60,814 nucleotides of DNA from a virus. Made by a program: the position numbers and the translations under genes. Location of the stretch: positions 1-60,814 of IMG/VR virus record IMGVR_UViG_3300025168_000090; one strand, given 5' to 3'. The notes beneath the pieces were generated by a model that saw nothing but the letters and a program-made list of their open reading frames with translations, did no database searches and was not told where the DNA came from. Shown piece by piece: positions 16,692 to 25,786 of this stretch (the first letter of the stretch is position 1; the number at the start of each line of letters is the position of its first letter).

Positions 16692-19424
16692 ATGTCAACA
16701 AACCCATTAGATAACGCAACTACAGAAGAAATAGAAGAATTTTTACACGGAAACGACCCAGAGGAATTTATTGTTTCATTGGAGTATGGTTGGCGTTCTG
16801 GTAGGATTTACAAAATTAAAGAATATCCAGATAGGGGTAAAGTTATAGAGTCAGATACATTTATTCCTTTTTGTTGGGTCGGTGACCTAAGTAAAAAAAA
16901 TTTTTATAGTGGTAGTAAGGAACAACAAAAAGCAGCCATATCTAAACATGGAATTTTAATAGAAAAATTAGAATCTGGTGACGATGAAAGGTTACAAAAT
17001 GGATTAACATACCTCATAAAAACAACTAAAAGTTATAGAGACCTAGTTTCTTTTTTTAGGAATGGTGGGATAAATCCTTGGGATGCGGATAATAGGGACG
17101 CCATAATGATTTTACCCCCGATAGAACAATACCTAATACAAAAAAAGAAAAGACTTTTTAAAGGTTTTGAGGAGTATGACGATTTACATAGATTTGTTTT
17201 TGACTTGGAAACAACATCTTTAAATCCAGAAGATGGTAGAATTTTTATGGTTGGGATGAAAGACAATAGAGGTTTTGAAGAAGTTATTGAGATTGGTGAG
17301 TCTGAGGTTGAGGAGTCCGATGCGATATATAAATTTTTTGAAACAATCGATAGGTTAAAACCTACCATAATTGGTGGATATAATTCGTCTAACTTTGACT
17401 GGAATTGGCTTTTTAAAAGAGCAGAAATATTAAAAATGGACACCACAAAGTTTAAAACACTAAATCCTAATGAAGGGTATAAAATTAAAGAGGGTGTTCT
17501 TAAATTAGGTGCGGAAGTTGAAGAGTATAGTCAAATAAAGATTTGGGGTTATAATTCCCTGGATATAGCACATGCGGTTAGAAGAGCACAAACAATTAAT
17601 TCTGAAATAAAAAGTTGGGGACTAAAGTATATAACACAATTCTCTAAATCAGAAAAACCTAATCGAGTGTATGTTCCTGGTGATAAAATTGCTTCTACAT
17701 ATAGAGAAAATAAAGATTTCTATTTAAATGTTGAGAATGGAAAATATAAACTAGTGGGGTCGGAAGGTTTATTTGATATAGATAAAAAGTTTCCTGATGT
17801 TTATAAAAAAGTTGGGGGTGCTGAGATTGTAGAACAGTACTTAATGGATGACTTGTGGGAAACCATGGAAGTGGATGGACAATTTAATCAAGCATCATTC
17901 CTGTTAGCCAGTATGGTACCAACATCCTATGAAAGAGTGTCTACTATGGGAACAGCAACTTTATGGAAAATGTTAATGCTGGCCTGGTCATATCATAGAG
18001 GTTTGTCGGTACCAGCAAAAGACTCTAAAAGACCCTTTGTCGGAGGGCTGTCAAGACTGGTAAAAACCGGATACTCTACAAACGTACTTAAATTAGACTT
18101 TAGTTCACTATACCCATCAATACAATTAGTCCATAACGTCTTTCCAGAATGTGACGTAACTCACGCTATGAAAGGTATGTTAAAATATTTTAGGGATACT
18201 AGAATTAGGTATAAAAATCTAGCTTCAGAATACTATAGCACCGACAAAAAGAAATCAGAATCTTTCGGGAGAAAACAATTACCTATTAAAATTTTTATAA
18301 ATTCTATGTTTGGTTCTCTTTCAGCCCCACAAGTTTTTCCTTGGGGTGATATGGACATGGGAGAAAAGGTTACTTGTACAGCGAGACAATATCTTAGACA
18401 AATGGTTAGGTTTTTTATGAAAAAAGGTTACGACCCTTTAGTTATGGATACTGACGGTGTTAACTTTTCATGCCCTTCTGATGTTGAGGACCGTTCTTAC
18501 GTTGGTTTAGGTGACAATGGTCTTGTAGACAAGGGAAAACATTATCAAGGAAGTGAAGCTGACGTTGCTGAGTATAACGATTTATTTATGAGGGGAGAAA
18601 TGGGGTTAGATACGGACGGACAATGGCCTTCCTGTATTAATGTAGCTAGAAAAAATTACGCATTATTAATGCCAAGTGGGGTTGTCAAATTAACAGGTAA
18701 TTCCATCAAATCTAAAAAAATTCAAGGGTATCTAGAAACTTTTATAGATAAGGGTTTAAGAATGTTATTAGAAGGTAATGGTGCAAATTTTGTGGAGTAC
18801 TACTATGAGTATCTACAGAAAATATACGATAGAGATATCTTACTAGCAAAAATAGCTAATAAATCTAGGATAAAACAAACAATCGAGTCCTACAAAAAAA
18901 GGTGTACAAAAAGAACTAAGTCTGGTAGTTTAATGGCTAGACAAGCACATATGGAATTAGTTATAGCTAATAATGTACAGGTTTCTTTAGGTGATACCAT
19001 TTATTATGTTAATAATGGTAAAGCTATGTCTCATGGTGATGTACAAAGAAAAAAGAAAAAAGATGGGACAGAAGAGATAGTATTAAACTCTTATTTAATA
19101 TCAGAAAATGATTTAGAAAACGGGATGAAAGGTGAATATAACGTACCAAGGTATATAAACACATTTAATAAAAGAGTCGAACCTTTATTGGTGTGTTTCC
19201 AACCAGAGGTTAGGGAGTCACTAATTAAGAAAAACCCTGAAGATAGGGAGTATTATACTAAGAGTCAGTGTGAGTTAATAAATGGAATACCTAGAAAAAA
19301 AGGTGACCAGGACGAATTAGAAGATATTTTAACACTTTCTCCTGAAGAAGAGTTATATTGGAAAAAAACACAAGTGAGTGAAAATTATTTTATGGAAGAG
19401 TTAAACATCCTTGAGACCATCTGA
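16692..19424 (+). CDS. gp43: DNA polymerase, family B (T4 gp43-like)
   Basis: 910 residues, close to the 898 of T4 gp43. 3'-5' exonuclease motifs: FDLETTSL (D171, E173; Exo I), GGYNSSNFDWNWLF (Exo II) and YLMDD (Exo III). Polymerase motifs: motif A KLDFSSLYPSIQL near 468, motif B KIFINSMFGSL near 531, motif C VMDTDGVNFS near 586. It replicates the phage genome with gp32 and gp41 encoded 30-36 kb downstream. Motif C has DTDG in place of the common DTDS; both aspartates are kept. The gene is isolated among structural genes and its last 24 nt overlap, in convergent orientation, the 3' end of the fibre gene at 19401. Confidence 0.97.
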   Translation: MSTNPLDNATTEEIEEFLHGNDPEEFIVSLEYGWRSGRIYKIKEYPDRGKVIESDTFIPFCWVGDLSKKNFYSGSKEQQKAAISKHGILIEKLESGDDERLQNGLTYLIKTTKSYRDLVSFFRNGGINPWDADNRDAIMILPPIEQYLIQKKKRLFKGFEEYDDLHRFVFDLETTSLNPEDGRIFMVGMKDNRGFEEVIEIGESEVEESDAIYKFFETIDRLKPTIIGGYNSSNFDWNWLFKRAEILKMDTTKFKTLNPNEGYKIKEGVLKLGAEVEEYSQIKIWGYNSLDIAHAVRRAQTINSEIKSWGLKYITQFSKSEKPNRVYVPGDKIASTYRENKDFYLNVENGKYKLVGSEGLFDIDKKFPDVYKKVGGAEIVEQYLMDDLWETMEVDGQFNQASFLLASMVPTSYERVSTMGTATLWKMLMLAWSYHRGLSVPAKDSKRPFVGGLSRLVKTGYSTNVLKLDFSSLYPSIQLVHNVFPECDVTHAMKGMLKYFRDTRIRYKNLASEYYSTDKKKSESFGRKQLPIKIFINSMFGSLSAPQVFPWGDMDMGEKVTCTARQYLRQMVRFFMKKGYDPLVMDTDGVNFSCPSDVEDRSYVGLGDNGLVDKGKHYQGSEADVAEYNDLFMRGEMGLDTDGQWPSCINVARKNYALLMPSGVVKLTGNSIKSKKIQGYLETFIDKGLRMLLEGNGANFVEYYYEYLQKIYDRDILLAKIANKSRIKQTIESYKKRCTKRTKSGSLMARQAHMELVIANNVQVSLGDTIYYVNNGKAMSHGDVQRKKKKDGTEEIVLNSYLISENDLENGMKGEYNVPRYINTFNKRVEPLLVCFQPEVRESLIKKNPEDREYYTKSQCELINGIPRKKGDQDELEDILTLSPEEELYWKKTQVSENYFMEELNILETI

Positions 19425-20420
19425 ACTAGTTATAATCCAATAACCTAGTTCACCAACAAAAACAAACTCCACACAACTATCACCACCCAATTCTATAGAT
19501 TCCCATTTACCGTCTATTTTTCCTTTATCAGGTATAACTTCGCAAGAAGATAATGATTTAATTTTTATTTTAGTGTCATTATTTGAGTTTAGTGTTATAG
19601 TTGATTTTTGTGAAGCCACTATCAAATATTCACCATTTGTTGTGTAATTACCGTTAACTACCTTTGTTTTTGTATCAGTTTCTTTAGTTTCACCATATAA
19701 AAAGTTATCCCTAACATGTAAGTCCTGTATTAATTTAAGTAGAGCTACCGACAACATCTTATACTCGATATTGTCAGGTCTATTTTTCTGGTCATATATA
19801 ACCAACTCTTTAAATCCAGCTTCATGTAACATCTCTGCTATTAAACCATACCCACTACCCCCACCACCAATATAATCAAAAAAGTAAGCTGGAATTTCTA
19901 ATAACTTATTATACCTGTAATCTTTTACTCTAACTAGGTTAGTTTTATATCTTAATGAAGATGGTAAAGCTCTAACAACATTACCAGAAGTATCTATTGA
20001 TAAATCATAATGACTATTACCTAACTGACCGGCATATAACAAATCTCTATAATTAATTTGTAGTGTACTTGCACTAATACCTGGGTTTACAGTTCCTCCA
20101 GTATGAGGACTCATTGGTACTTGTCCTATGGACATAACTCCTGTTATTCCACTTGTACCAGAAAAAGCTGTTATAGCAACTGCTGAGGTACCAGAAGTTT
20201 GGTCAAAACCACCCACCATAAATGTATATCCTGTAGACAAAGGTCTACATTGTGGACATCCACCAGCACTAAGAGCCTTTGTCCAACTAGGTGTGTGAGC
20301 ACTAAACACACCACCAACCGACAAATGTTGTGAAAATTCAGATGAACCTGAAAACTTCCCAACAGTATCCTTTTTTTGATTTAATTGTCTACTATAATCT
20401 ACTTTAGTGAAAAATCCCAT
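19401..20420 (-). CDS. tail fibre protein with S74 intramolecular-chaperone-like domain
   Basis: 339 residues. The N-terminal half is G/S/T rich (GGFDQTSGTSAVAITAFSGT) like a fibre shaft. Residues of about 152-240 contain SSLRYKTNLVRVKDY, PAYFFDYIGGG, GYGLIAEMLHEAGFKELVIY and YKMLSVALLKLIQDL, the pattern of the Peptidase_S74/endosialidase intramolecular chaperone that trims itself from fibres. Usually that domain is C-terminal. Here about 100 residues of beta-rich sequence (TITLNSNNDTKIKIKSL, CVEFVFVGELGYWII) follow it. 3 nt separate it from the upstream neck-type gene, with which it is probably co-transcribed. Confidence 0.7.
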   Translation of the reverse strand: MGFFTKVDYSRQLNQKKDTVGKFSGSSEFSQHLSVGGVFSAHTPSWTKALSAGGCPQCRPLSTGYTFMVGGFDQTSGTSAVAITAFSGTSGITGVMSIGQVPMSPHTGGTVNPGISASTLQINYRDLLYAGQLGNSHYDLSIDTSGNVVRALPSSLRYKTNLVRVKDYRYNKLLEIPAYFFDYIGGGGSGYGLIAEMLHEAGFKELVIYDQKNRPDNIEYKMLSVALLKLIQDLHVRDNFLYGETKETDTKTKVVNGNYTTNGEYLIVASQKSTITLNSNNDTKIKIKSLSSCEVIPDKGKIDGKWESIELGGDSCVEFVFVGELGYWIITSSDGLKDV

Positions 20421-20423
20421 ATC

Positions 20424-21560
20424 TTATATTACATACATTGTTCCCGGATTCATAGGTCTAAACCCTAAAGATTTATTTAAGTTTTCAGCTTCTAAAGCTT
20501 TTCGTTCTAACATTTTATCATTTCTTAACCTCTCTAATCTCGCCATTAATTCTTCTATTAATTTAGATACTTCATCTTTGGATTCGGTTAGTAAGTCGGT
20601 ATATTCCATAGTTAATTCCGAATCTGGTGTCTTAAGATTACCACTAAACTTACCCCTAACTCTTCCTAACATTTCTTTAGCTTTAGCAAAAAAATACCTT
20701 CGGACCCAAGCCTGTGCTGGGGTATTAAGTTCAGTATATGTCATTTCTTCGAAGTCAACATCACTAGGTAATAAAATTATATCTTTATTTGCGTCTAAAC
20801 AATCATCCCTATTTTCCGGACCAGCATCATAATACCAATACCAAACCCTATGTCTGTTTACTGCCACATTACCAAAATCAAACCTACCTCCTGGTACATT
20901 ATATAAATGTAAGTACTTTACACCATGAACCCCACCAGCACCAGCAGTAATTCTGTAAGTCATGTCACCACCTATAATTCTATTTTTTAAATTTCTATCT
21001 TGCATTCTTAGTAGAACATCGAAAGCGGGCATTAAGAAATAGGAACCTTGTATCCCCATTTGAGCAAACCCACCTGGTCCACCCATACCCATACCACCAC
21101 CCATACCACCAAAAGCACCTAAAAATGGGTCAATAAAAGCTTCGTTTAGTTCAGCTCTTTGGTACCACATTATTTCATTAATTTCTCTTCCCGCTGGTAT
21201 TTGATAAATTTGTGTGTTAGCAGTTAATGTTATATAATCTTGTTTGAGTTGGTATGGTCCACCTGCTTGTAAACCAACTATTTTAGAATAAGCGTAGGTA
21301 AAAGAAGTTTCAAAATCCAAATCTCTTGTTAAAAACGCGTTAGTCAGTGATATGACATCCATGTCTTGTCCGTACAATGAAGACCACTGATTCTCGATTA
21401 ACCAGTCCTGTACGTATTGACCATAATCTAATATGGCTATTTCTAATGCCGTATCCAACATTTCGTCTTCTAACTCAACACCCCTAATAGGTGCACCTAA
21501 TAAGTGTTTTACTTGAGTAAATAACTTTTCTCTTTTTGCTGGGTCTATTGTTGTCGACAT
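20424..21560 (-). CDS. virion structural protein, neck/head-completion candidate (gp13-like)
   Basis: 378 residues. N-terminal helices (LFTQVKHLLGAPIRGVELED, MLDTALEIAILDYGQYVQDW) are followed by a beta region, a G/M/F-rich loop (FGGMGGGMGMGGPGG) near 150, and a helical C-terminus with ERLRNDKMLERKALEAENLN. The layout resembles neck or head-completion proteins of large myoviruses, but I cannot prove homology to T4 gp13. It is on the minus strand with TATTTATA upstream (21576-21583) and AAGGA before the ATG. It could be the most upstream gene of a two-gene unit with the fibre protein. Confidence 0.55.
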   Translation of the reverse strand: MSTTIDPAKREKLFTQVKHLLGAPIRGVELEDEMLDTALEIAILDYGQYVQDWLIENQWSSLYGQDMDVISLTNAFLTRDLDFETSFTYAYSKIVGLQAGGPYQLKQDYITLTANTQIYQIPAGREINEIMWYQRAELNEAFIDPFLGAFGGMGGGMGMGGPGGFAQMGIQGSYFLMPAFDVLLRMQDRNLKNRIIGGDMTYRITAGAGGVHGVKYLHLYNVPGGRFDFGNVAVNRHRVWYWYYDAGPENRDDCLDANKDIILLPSDVDFEEMTYTELNTPAQAWVRRYFFAKAKEMLGRVRGKFSGNLKTPDSELTMEYTDLLTESKDEVSKLIEELMARLERLRNDKMLERKALEAENLNKSLGFRPMNPGTMYVI

Positions 21561-21575
21561 AGTATATCCTTTTTA

Positions 21576-21583
21576 TATAAATA
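21576..21583 (-). promoter_or_regulatory. TATTTATA promoter motif upstream of 20424-21560
   Basis: Reads TATTTATA on the minus strand, 15 nt before the ATG. AAAAAGGAT lies between motif and start. Confidence 0.55.
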
Positions 21584-21599
21584 CTTAGAAGTTGGCATT

Positions 21600-21624
21600 A
21601 AAAAAAGGTCCCATAAGGACCTTT
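21600..21624 (-). terminator. Rho-independent terminator after 21646-22056
   Basis: On the minus strand: AAAGGTCC, 5-nt loop, GGACCTTT, running into a T run (complement of the A stretch at 21600-21606). The stem is 8 bp. It lies 22 nt after the stop of the minus-strand gene at 21646 and shares its stem with the one at 31122. Confidence 0.8.
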
Positions 21625-21645
21625 AGTAAAATATGTTATAAATAA

Positions 21646-22056
21646 TTATTTTTTTTCTTTAACAACTCGTTCCACAATCCTTTTTAAAGTAGATTCAGTT
21701 ATCTTAACAACCTTACTCTCTTTTAATCCCTCGAATGCGTTATACATTTTTCCGTGACCCTCAGACTGTTCGTTTTTCTTCTCAACCTCTTTCTCCTGTT
21801 CCCTATCTTTTTCAGTCATTTCGGTATCAACCATGTCTTCATATATATCCTCTATATGTCTAGCGGCAGTCTTAATTTTTTTTAAATCACTAAAACTTAA
21901 TGTGTCTTCTCCAGATTTGTGACCTACTAGTAAAGATTTAAGGGATTTTAAAGCTTTATAAGCTTTTTTTAACTCGGATTTGATGTCAGCCTTAGATTCT
22001 GTTAGGGTAGTAAGCCCTTTTCTAAGTTGTTTTTTTGTGAATTCTTTTTTATTCAT
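21646..22056 (-). CDS. uncharacterised charged helical protein with C-terminal TES-L motif
   Basis: 136 residues, mostly helical and highly charged (DREQEKEVEKKNEQSEGHG). It ends with VVKITESTLKRIVERVVKEK, the same amphipathic motif seen at both ends of the 30213-30620 protein. This may be a prohead-core or assembly protein; the TES-x-L peptide contains I-x-E, the type of site cut by T4 gp21 protease (inference). It forms a monocistronic unit with its own TATTTATA at 22073-22080 and a strong terminator at 21600-21624. Confidence 0.65.
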   Translation of the reverse strand: MNKKEFTKKQLRKGLTTLTESKADIKSELKKAYKALKSLKSLLVGHKSGEDTLSFSDLKKIKTAARHIEDIYEDMVDTEMTEKDREQEKEVEKKNEQSEGHGKMYNAFEGLKESKVVKITESTLKRIVERVVKEKK

Positions 22057-22072
22057 AACAATTGTTTTTTTA

Positions 22073-22080
22073 TATAAATA
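22073..22080 (-). promoter_or_regulatory. TATTTATA promoter motif upstream of 21646-22056
   Basis: Reads TATTTATA on the minus strand, 16 nt before the ATG at 22056, within the 41-nt gap to the helicase gene. Confidence 0.55.
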
Positions 22081-22097
22081 TACGTAAAAGTCGCTTT

Positions 22098-23831
22098 TTA
22101 CAAACCTAATAGAATTTCTCCTAAAATATCCTCTTCATTAATATTGTCACCCATAACAGTATCTATTACTGATTTCTTTTTATTAACTAATTCATATATG
22201 GTTCTTTCTATGGTATTATCGTATATTGGGTAGATACAGGAAACTTTTTTGTCTTGCCCTATTCTAAAAGCTCTATCCTCACATTGGGACATGTCGGAAG
22301 GAACAAATGATAAGTCATTAAAAATCACAACTTCAGCCGCGGTTAAAGTAATTCCCACCCCAGCCGCTTTAACATTGCCAATAAAAACCCTAACTTTATC
22401 GTCATTTTGAAATCGGTCAACACTCTTCTGTCTATCTTCTTTTTTCATAGCACCATTAAGAATTACAGATTCTTTTTTATATTTTTCATGTAGTGTCATT
22501 AACGGTTCTGTAAAATTAGTAAAAACAATAACTTTTTTGTCTTGTTGTAGGCACTGTTCTATTAACTGTGTTGTTTCCTTTACCTTTTCTAAAGCTATAA
22601 TTTGTCTAACCTTCATTAGTTTTGATAATTGTATGGATAATCCCTTGCCTTTATTTTGTCTTCTCCAATCAAGATACTCACCCATCTCATCCTCATAAGT
22701 CTTTGATTTTAGTTCCATGTGGATGGGGGTTATGATTTTATCTGGTAGGTCCAAAACATCCTCCTTCAACCTACGTAAAACTTTATCGTTTGTTTTATCA
22801 CGTAATTCCTCAAGATTAGTAGCTCCAAAAGTTAACCAAATTTTTCTATATCCCCTAAAAATTTGTTTACCATCACAATATCTCCTAACGTAACTAATCC
22901 AATTATTAGCAACTCGTGAACCAACAATCTTTAATAAATTATAATAATTCATGGGTCTAGATGTCATAGGGGTGCCGGATAATAACCATAACCTATCTAT
23001 TCTAGAGGTTAAATTATTAACTAATTTAGTTCTTTGAGCTTTTCCATTTGACACGTAATGTGCTTCATCTATTATGACCAAATCAAACTTAGAATCCATA
23101 ATTTGTTTTTTCTTGTCTTTATCCTTAGGTAGTGAATGGAAATTTTTAAGTATATCGTAGTTAATTATTACGTATTTACCATCTACCCATTTTTTACCTT
23201 CCACTATACCCACAGAGTCGTTAGTGTAATTTTCTATTTCTCTTTGCCAGTTTACCTTTAAAGAGGCGGGACAAATAATTAAAACTTTTTTTACCCCACA
23301 ACTTATACTCGCCATAATAGCAGAGCTAGTTTTACCTAAACCCATATCATCTGCTAGGATATATTTTTTATTTGAAACTAACTTAGTTATAGCTGTTTTT
23401 TGGTGCTCGAACGGTGGACGATGAGAAAACTCAGTAAAATCTACCACCACATCAGGATTAGCTCTGGGTATAATTTGATTCTTAGGGACCCAAAAAGAAC
23501 TAAGGGTGTCCGACTCAATTACTTTACCCCAAACATGGTAAGCTTTCTCCGTATCACTTAACAACTTTTCAATCCAAATAGATGTTGGGGGTTTTTGTAA
23601 AAATTTTGTAGACATGTATTCTTTAGATAGGTAATCATCTATATCCATCCATAATCGTACAACCTTAGGTTTTTCACTGTAATTTTTAATTATGTAATCG
23701 GATTGTGACCTTGTTAGTGTAAAAGTTTTACTATTAAGCATACTATTTCTAAAGCCTATAATATAGTTATTGGCTCCACTATAATCAGCTAATAAATTCT
23801 TAGCTTTAATTTCAGGTGGGAAATTTTCCAT
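22098..23831 (-). CDS. SNF2-family ATP-dependent helicase/translocase
   Basis: 577 residues with the seven SF2/SNF2 motifs in order: I ILADDMGLGKTSSAIM near 158, II LVIIDEAHYV, III LWLLSGTPMTSR, IV KVIVFTNFTE, V AGVGITLTAAEVVIF, and VI QCEDRAFRIGQ, the SNF2 arginine fingers. About 130 residues precede the first motif. SNF2 proteins translocate on dsDNA and remodel or anneal forks; short SMARCAL1/RapA-like members without chromatin domains are common in phages. Likely functions are fork reversal or recombination, replacing T4 UvsW. It is not in the replication operon but next to structural genes, on the opposite strand from 23897. Confidence 0.9.
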   Translation of the reverse strand: MENFPPEIKAKNLLADYSGANNYIIGFRNSMLNSKTFTLTRSQSDYIIKNYSEKPKVVRLWMDIDDYLSKEYMSTKFLQKPPTSIWIEKLLSDTEKAYHVWGKVIESDTLSSFWVPKNQIIPRANPDVVVDFTEFSHRPPFEHQKTAITKLVSNKKYILADDMGLGKTSSAIMASISCGVKKVLIICPASLKVNWQREIENYTNDSVGIVEGKKWVDGKYVIINYDILKNFHSLPKDKDKKKQIMDSKFDLVIIDEAHYVSNGKAQRTKLVNNLTSRIDRLWLLSGTPMTSRPMNYYNLLKIVGSRVANNWISYVRRYCDGKQIFRGYRKIWLTFGATNLEELRDKTNDKVLRRLKEDVLDLPDKIITPIHMELKSKTYEDEMGEYLDWRRQNKGKGLSIQLSKLMKVRQIIALEKVKETTQLIEQCLQQDKKVIVFTNFTEPLMTLHEKYKKESVILNGAMKKEDRQKSVDRFQNDDKVRVFIGNVKAAGVGITLTAAEVVIFNDLSFVPSDMSQCEDRAFRIGQDKKVSCIYPIYDNTIERTIYELVNKKKSVIDTVMGDNINEEDILGEILLGL

Positions 23832-23870
23832 ATTAAAAATATAATAAAAAGAAAAAAGAAAGACAAATTG

Positions 23871-23878
23871 TATTTATA
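23871..23878 (+). promoter_or_regulatory. TATTTATA promoter motif upstream of 23897 gene
   Basis: TATTTATAATAAAA, 18 nt before the ATG, in the divergent gap between the helicase and the structural gene. Confidence 0.55.
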
Positions 23879-23896
23879 ATAAAAGTACATATTAAT

Positions 23897-24412
23897 ATGG
23901 CAAATAAAAAAATACCGATTACCAGGATATCAAAATTTTTTGGGTCAGAGGATTTCCAACTAGAACAGGACATAGGTATGGAATGGTTACATGGAGACCT
24001 ACACTTTAATTTAGTTCTATTCAGGGTGGACCAAAAACTTTCTGATGTGGACGACGTGTATGGAGAGTCCGGACCAGAAGAGATAAGATATAAACCACCA
24101 GTAGAATTTAAAGCATATGTAAAAATAGACCAACCCAAAATGGATACCTACGCTGGTGGTTTGGTTAAAGACTTAGAGCCGGGTAATATGACTTTAGGTG
24201 TGTATATGAAACATTTGGTTGAGTTAAATGTTGATATTAATTATGGGGATTATATTGGCTACGCGGAAACAGAAGATAAGATGAGATACTATACTGTGAC
24301 TAATGACGGTAGGGTAACCTCAGATAATGCACACACAATAGGTGGGTACAAGGCTTTCTATAGGACTATAATATGTGCTTATGTTAGTCCAAACGAATTT
24401 AAAGGAATATAA
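23897..24412 (+). CDS. virion structural protein, neck/tail-adaptor candidate
   Basis: 171 residues. Strand-rich protein with the block LELNVD-like YMKHLVELNVDINYGDY near 112-128 and RYYTVTNDGRVTSDN near 138-152, then GYKAFYRTIICAYVSP near 155. I have seen this arrangement in head-tail connector or neck proteins of marine myoviruses, but cannot give a named family. Its stop overlaps the start of the next gene (24412) by one base, so the two are translationally linked. These two genes sit immediately before the tail sheath. Confidence 0.55.
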   Translation: MANKKIPITRISKFFGSEDFQLEQDIGMEWLHGDLHFNLVLFRVDQKLSDVDDVYGESGPEEIRYKPPVEFKAYVKIDQPKMDTYAGGLVKDLEPGNMTLGVYMKHLVELNVDINYGDYIGYAETEDKMRYYTVTNDGRVTSDNAHTIGGYKAFYRTIICAYVSPNEFKGI

Positions 24413-25494
24413 TGTCATTACCTAAAAAAATAAAAAAGAATCTGAATATTGCTCCCGGACCAGTACAACCACACTACCCTGATGGGTACAACGGTATTAC
24501 AACACCGAACAGAAGAAGAGAACTTGCGGATTTAATAAATGATGACGGAACGTACTTACCAAAATCTATATTACACGCGGACCTGGACAGAGGGATGTTA
24601 GACTTTGTAGAAGAACAACTCAAAACCACAACTAACGGTAAAAAAATAAACGTAATAGATAGGATTTTAACATTACAAAGATGGGCTGAATTTTCACAAA
24701 CCTGGAAATTTAGTACTTCAGATAAAAACGTAGACCTACCTTTTATAGTTGTTGTCCGTAAACCAGACGTTCAATACGGAACTAACCCTGCCTTACAATA
24801 TACTATACCAGATAGAAAACAGTTTCATTATGCCAAAGTTCCTACTTGGGACGGTAATAGAAAAGGTTATGACATATACACGATACCCCAACCAGTACCA
24901 GTAGACATTACATATGATGTAAAAATAATATGTAATAGGATGAGAGAATTAAACCAATTTAATAGAGTCACACTACAAAAATTTACGTCAAAACAAGCTT
25001 ATACATTTGTAAAAGGACACTACATTCCAATAGTTATGAACTCTATAGGTGATGAAAGTAAAATAGATACTGAAGAGAGAAGGTACTACCAACAAAACTA
25101 CCAGTTCCAATTACAGGGGTTTTTACTAGATGAGGAGGAGTTTGAAGTTAAACCAGCAATTAGTAGAAGTTTAGTTATGTTTGGGTTTGACACAAAAAAT
25201 CCAATGAGAGACCCTAGAAATCTAGGACCAAAAAACCCAGACACTGTTAGACGGGTTGTAACCTTTGACACCCAAGGTGTAATTAACGACAGTGAAACTA
25301 TAATTTATGAATATAAAAATGACATAAGTGTTTTAAGAGTAACTAATATGGTTAGCTTTAGTTTTAAGATAAATGGGGTAGTTGCTGACCTACCAATACT
25401 AGTGAACCCTACAGATGTTTTAACTATAGCAATCGTTAAACAAAGTATAGGTGTACCATCTACTATGACATTACAAGAAAAAATAGTTAGATAA
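24412..25494 (+). CDS. virion structural protein, tail-terminator/neck candidate
   Basis: 360 residues, MSLPKKIKKNLNIAPGPVQP at the start. The central region has FIVVVRKPDVQYGTNPALQY, TYDVKIICNRMRELNQFNRV and QAYTFVKGHYIPIVMN, a conserved set that precedes a Y-Q rich stretch (YYQQNYQFQLQGFLLD). C-terminal residues form a small beta domain. Location between the neck candidate and the tail sheath gene fits T4 gp3/gp15-type tail completion or terminator proteins, but homology is not proven. Confidence 0.5.
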   Translation: MSLPKKIKKNLNIAPGPVQPHYPDGYNGITTPNRRRELADLINDDGTYLPKSILHADLDRGMLDFVEEQLKTTTNGKKINVIDRILTLQRWAEFSQTWKFSTSDKNVDLPFIVVVRKPDVQYGTNPALQYTIPDRKQFHYAKVPTWDGNRKGYDIYTIPQPVPVDITYDVKIICNRMRELNQFNRVTLQKFTSKQAYTFVKGHYIPIVMNSIGDESKIDTEERRYYQQNYQFQLQGFLLDEEEFEVKPAISRSLVMFGFDTKNPMRDPRNLGPKNPDTVRRVVTFDTQGVINDSETIIYEYKNDISVLRVTNMVSFSFKINGVVADLPILVNPTDVLTIAIVKQSIGVPSTMTLQEKIVR

Positions 25495-25495
25495 G

Positions 25496-25666
25496 TTATT
25501 CTTCACCATAAATATCTTTTTTAATTTTACACTTTTCTTTTATAATTTTTTCTACAAAAGCAAACATTTTTAATCCATGTTCACTACAGTACGCCTTTAA
25601 TAAAGAATGGACATCTACACTAATTTTTAAATTTTTAATTTTTTGTTTTTTATATTCTGAGGACAT
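25496..25666 (-). CDS. ribbon-helix-helix (CopG/Arc-like) DNA-binding protein
   Basis: 56 residues starting MSSEYKKQKIKNLKISVDVH. KNLKISVDVHSLLKAYCSEH then GLKMFAFVEKIIKEK has the RHH pattern: a short strand, helix 1, a G-x turn and helix 2. A frame extends to 25726, but 25667-25740 holds an operator-like repeat array, so the shorter form is preferred. RHH proteins are small dimeric repressors that often bind their own promoter. It sits divergent to the tail sheath gene and could control the late tail region or itself. The ATG has no strong Shine-Dalgarno sequence. Confidence 0.65.
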   Translation of the reverse strand: MSSEYKKQKIKNLKISVDVHSLLKAYCSEHGLKMFAFVEKIIKEKCKIKKDIYGEE

Positions 25667-25698
25667 TATAAAGGATATTTTTATAATAATTAGGTTAG

Positions 25699-25729
25699 AG
25701 TGTGAAAAAAGTGTGAAAATTTTCATACT
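25699..25729. promoter_or_regulatory. operator-like repeat array upstream of RHH gene
   Basis: Plus strand: AGTGTGAAAA at 25699-25708, again at 25710-25719 (11-bp period, one DNA turn), and inverted near-copy TTTTCATACT at 25720-25729. The last two make a 20-bp palindrome with one mismatched pair. It lies 33 bp before the RHH start and in the divergent gap before the sheath gene, as expected for a repressor binding site. Confidence 0.6.
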
Positions 25730-25778
25730 CTTTACTAAATAACCACTTTTAACTAATAACTTTTGTCAATAGCCCAGG

Positions 25779-25786
25779 TATTTATA
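25779..25786 (+). promoter_or_regulatory. TATTTATA promoter motif upstream of the sheath gene
   Basis: TATTTATA, 40 nt before the ATG at 25827; TTGTAAAG follows 0 nt later. This gives the sheath gene a longer leader than most others here. Confidence 0.5.

Noticed and set aside
23833-24138. Minus-strand ORF of 101 codons near 23.9 kb
   Set aside because: Antisense to the neck candidate at 23897 with its only coding appeal in the overlap; no domain.
25667-25726. 20-codon extension of the RHH gene
   Set aside because: The region holds an 11-bp-spaced repeat and palindrome that look like an operator, and the RHH domain starts after 25666.
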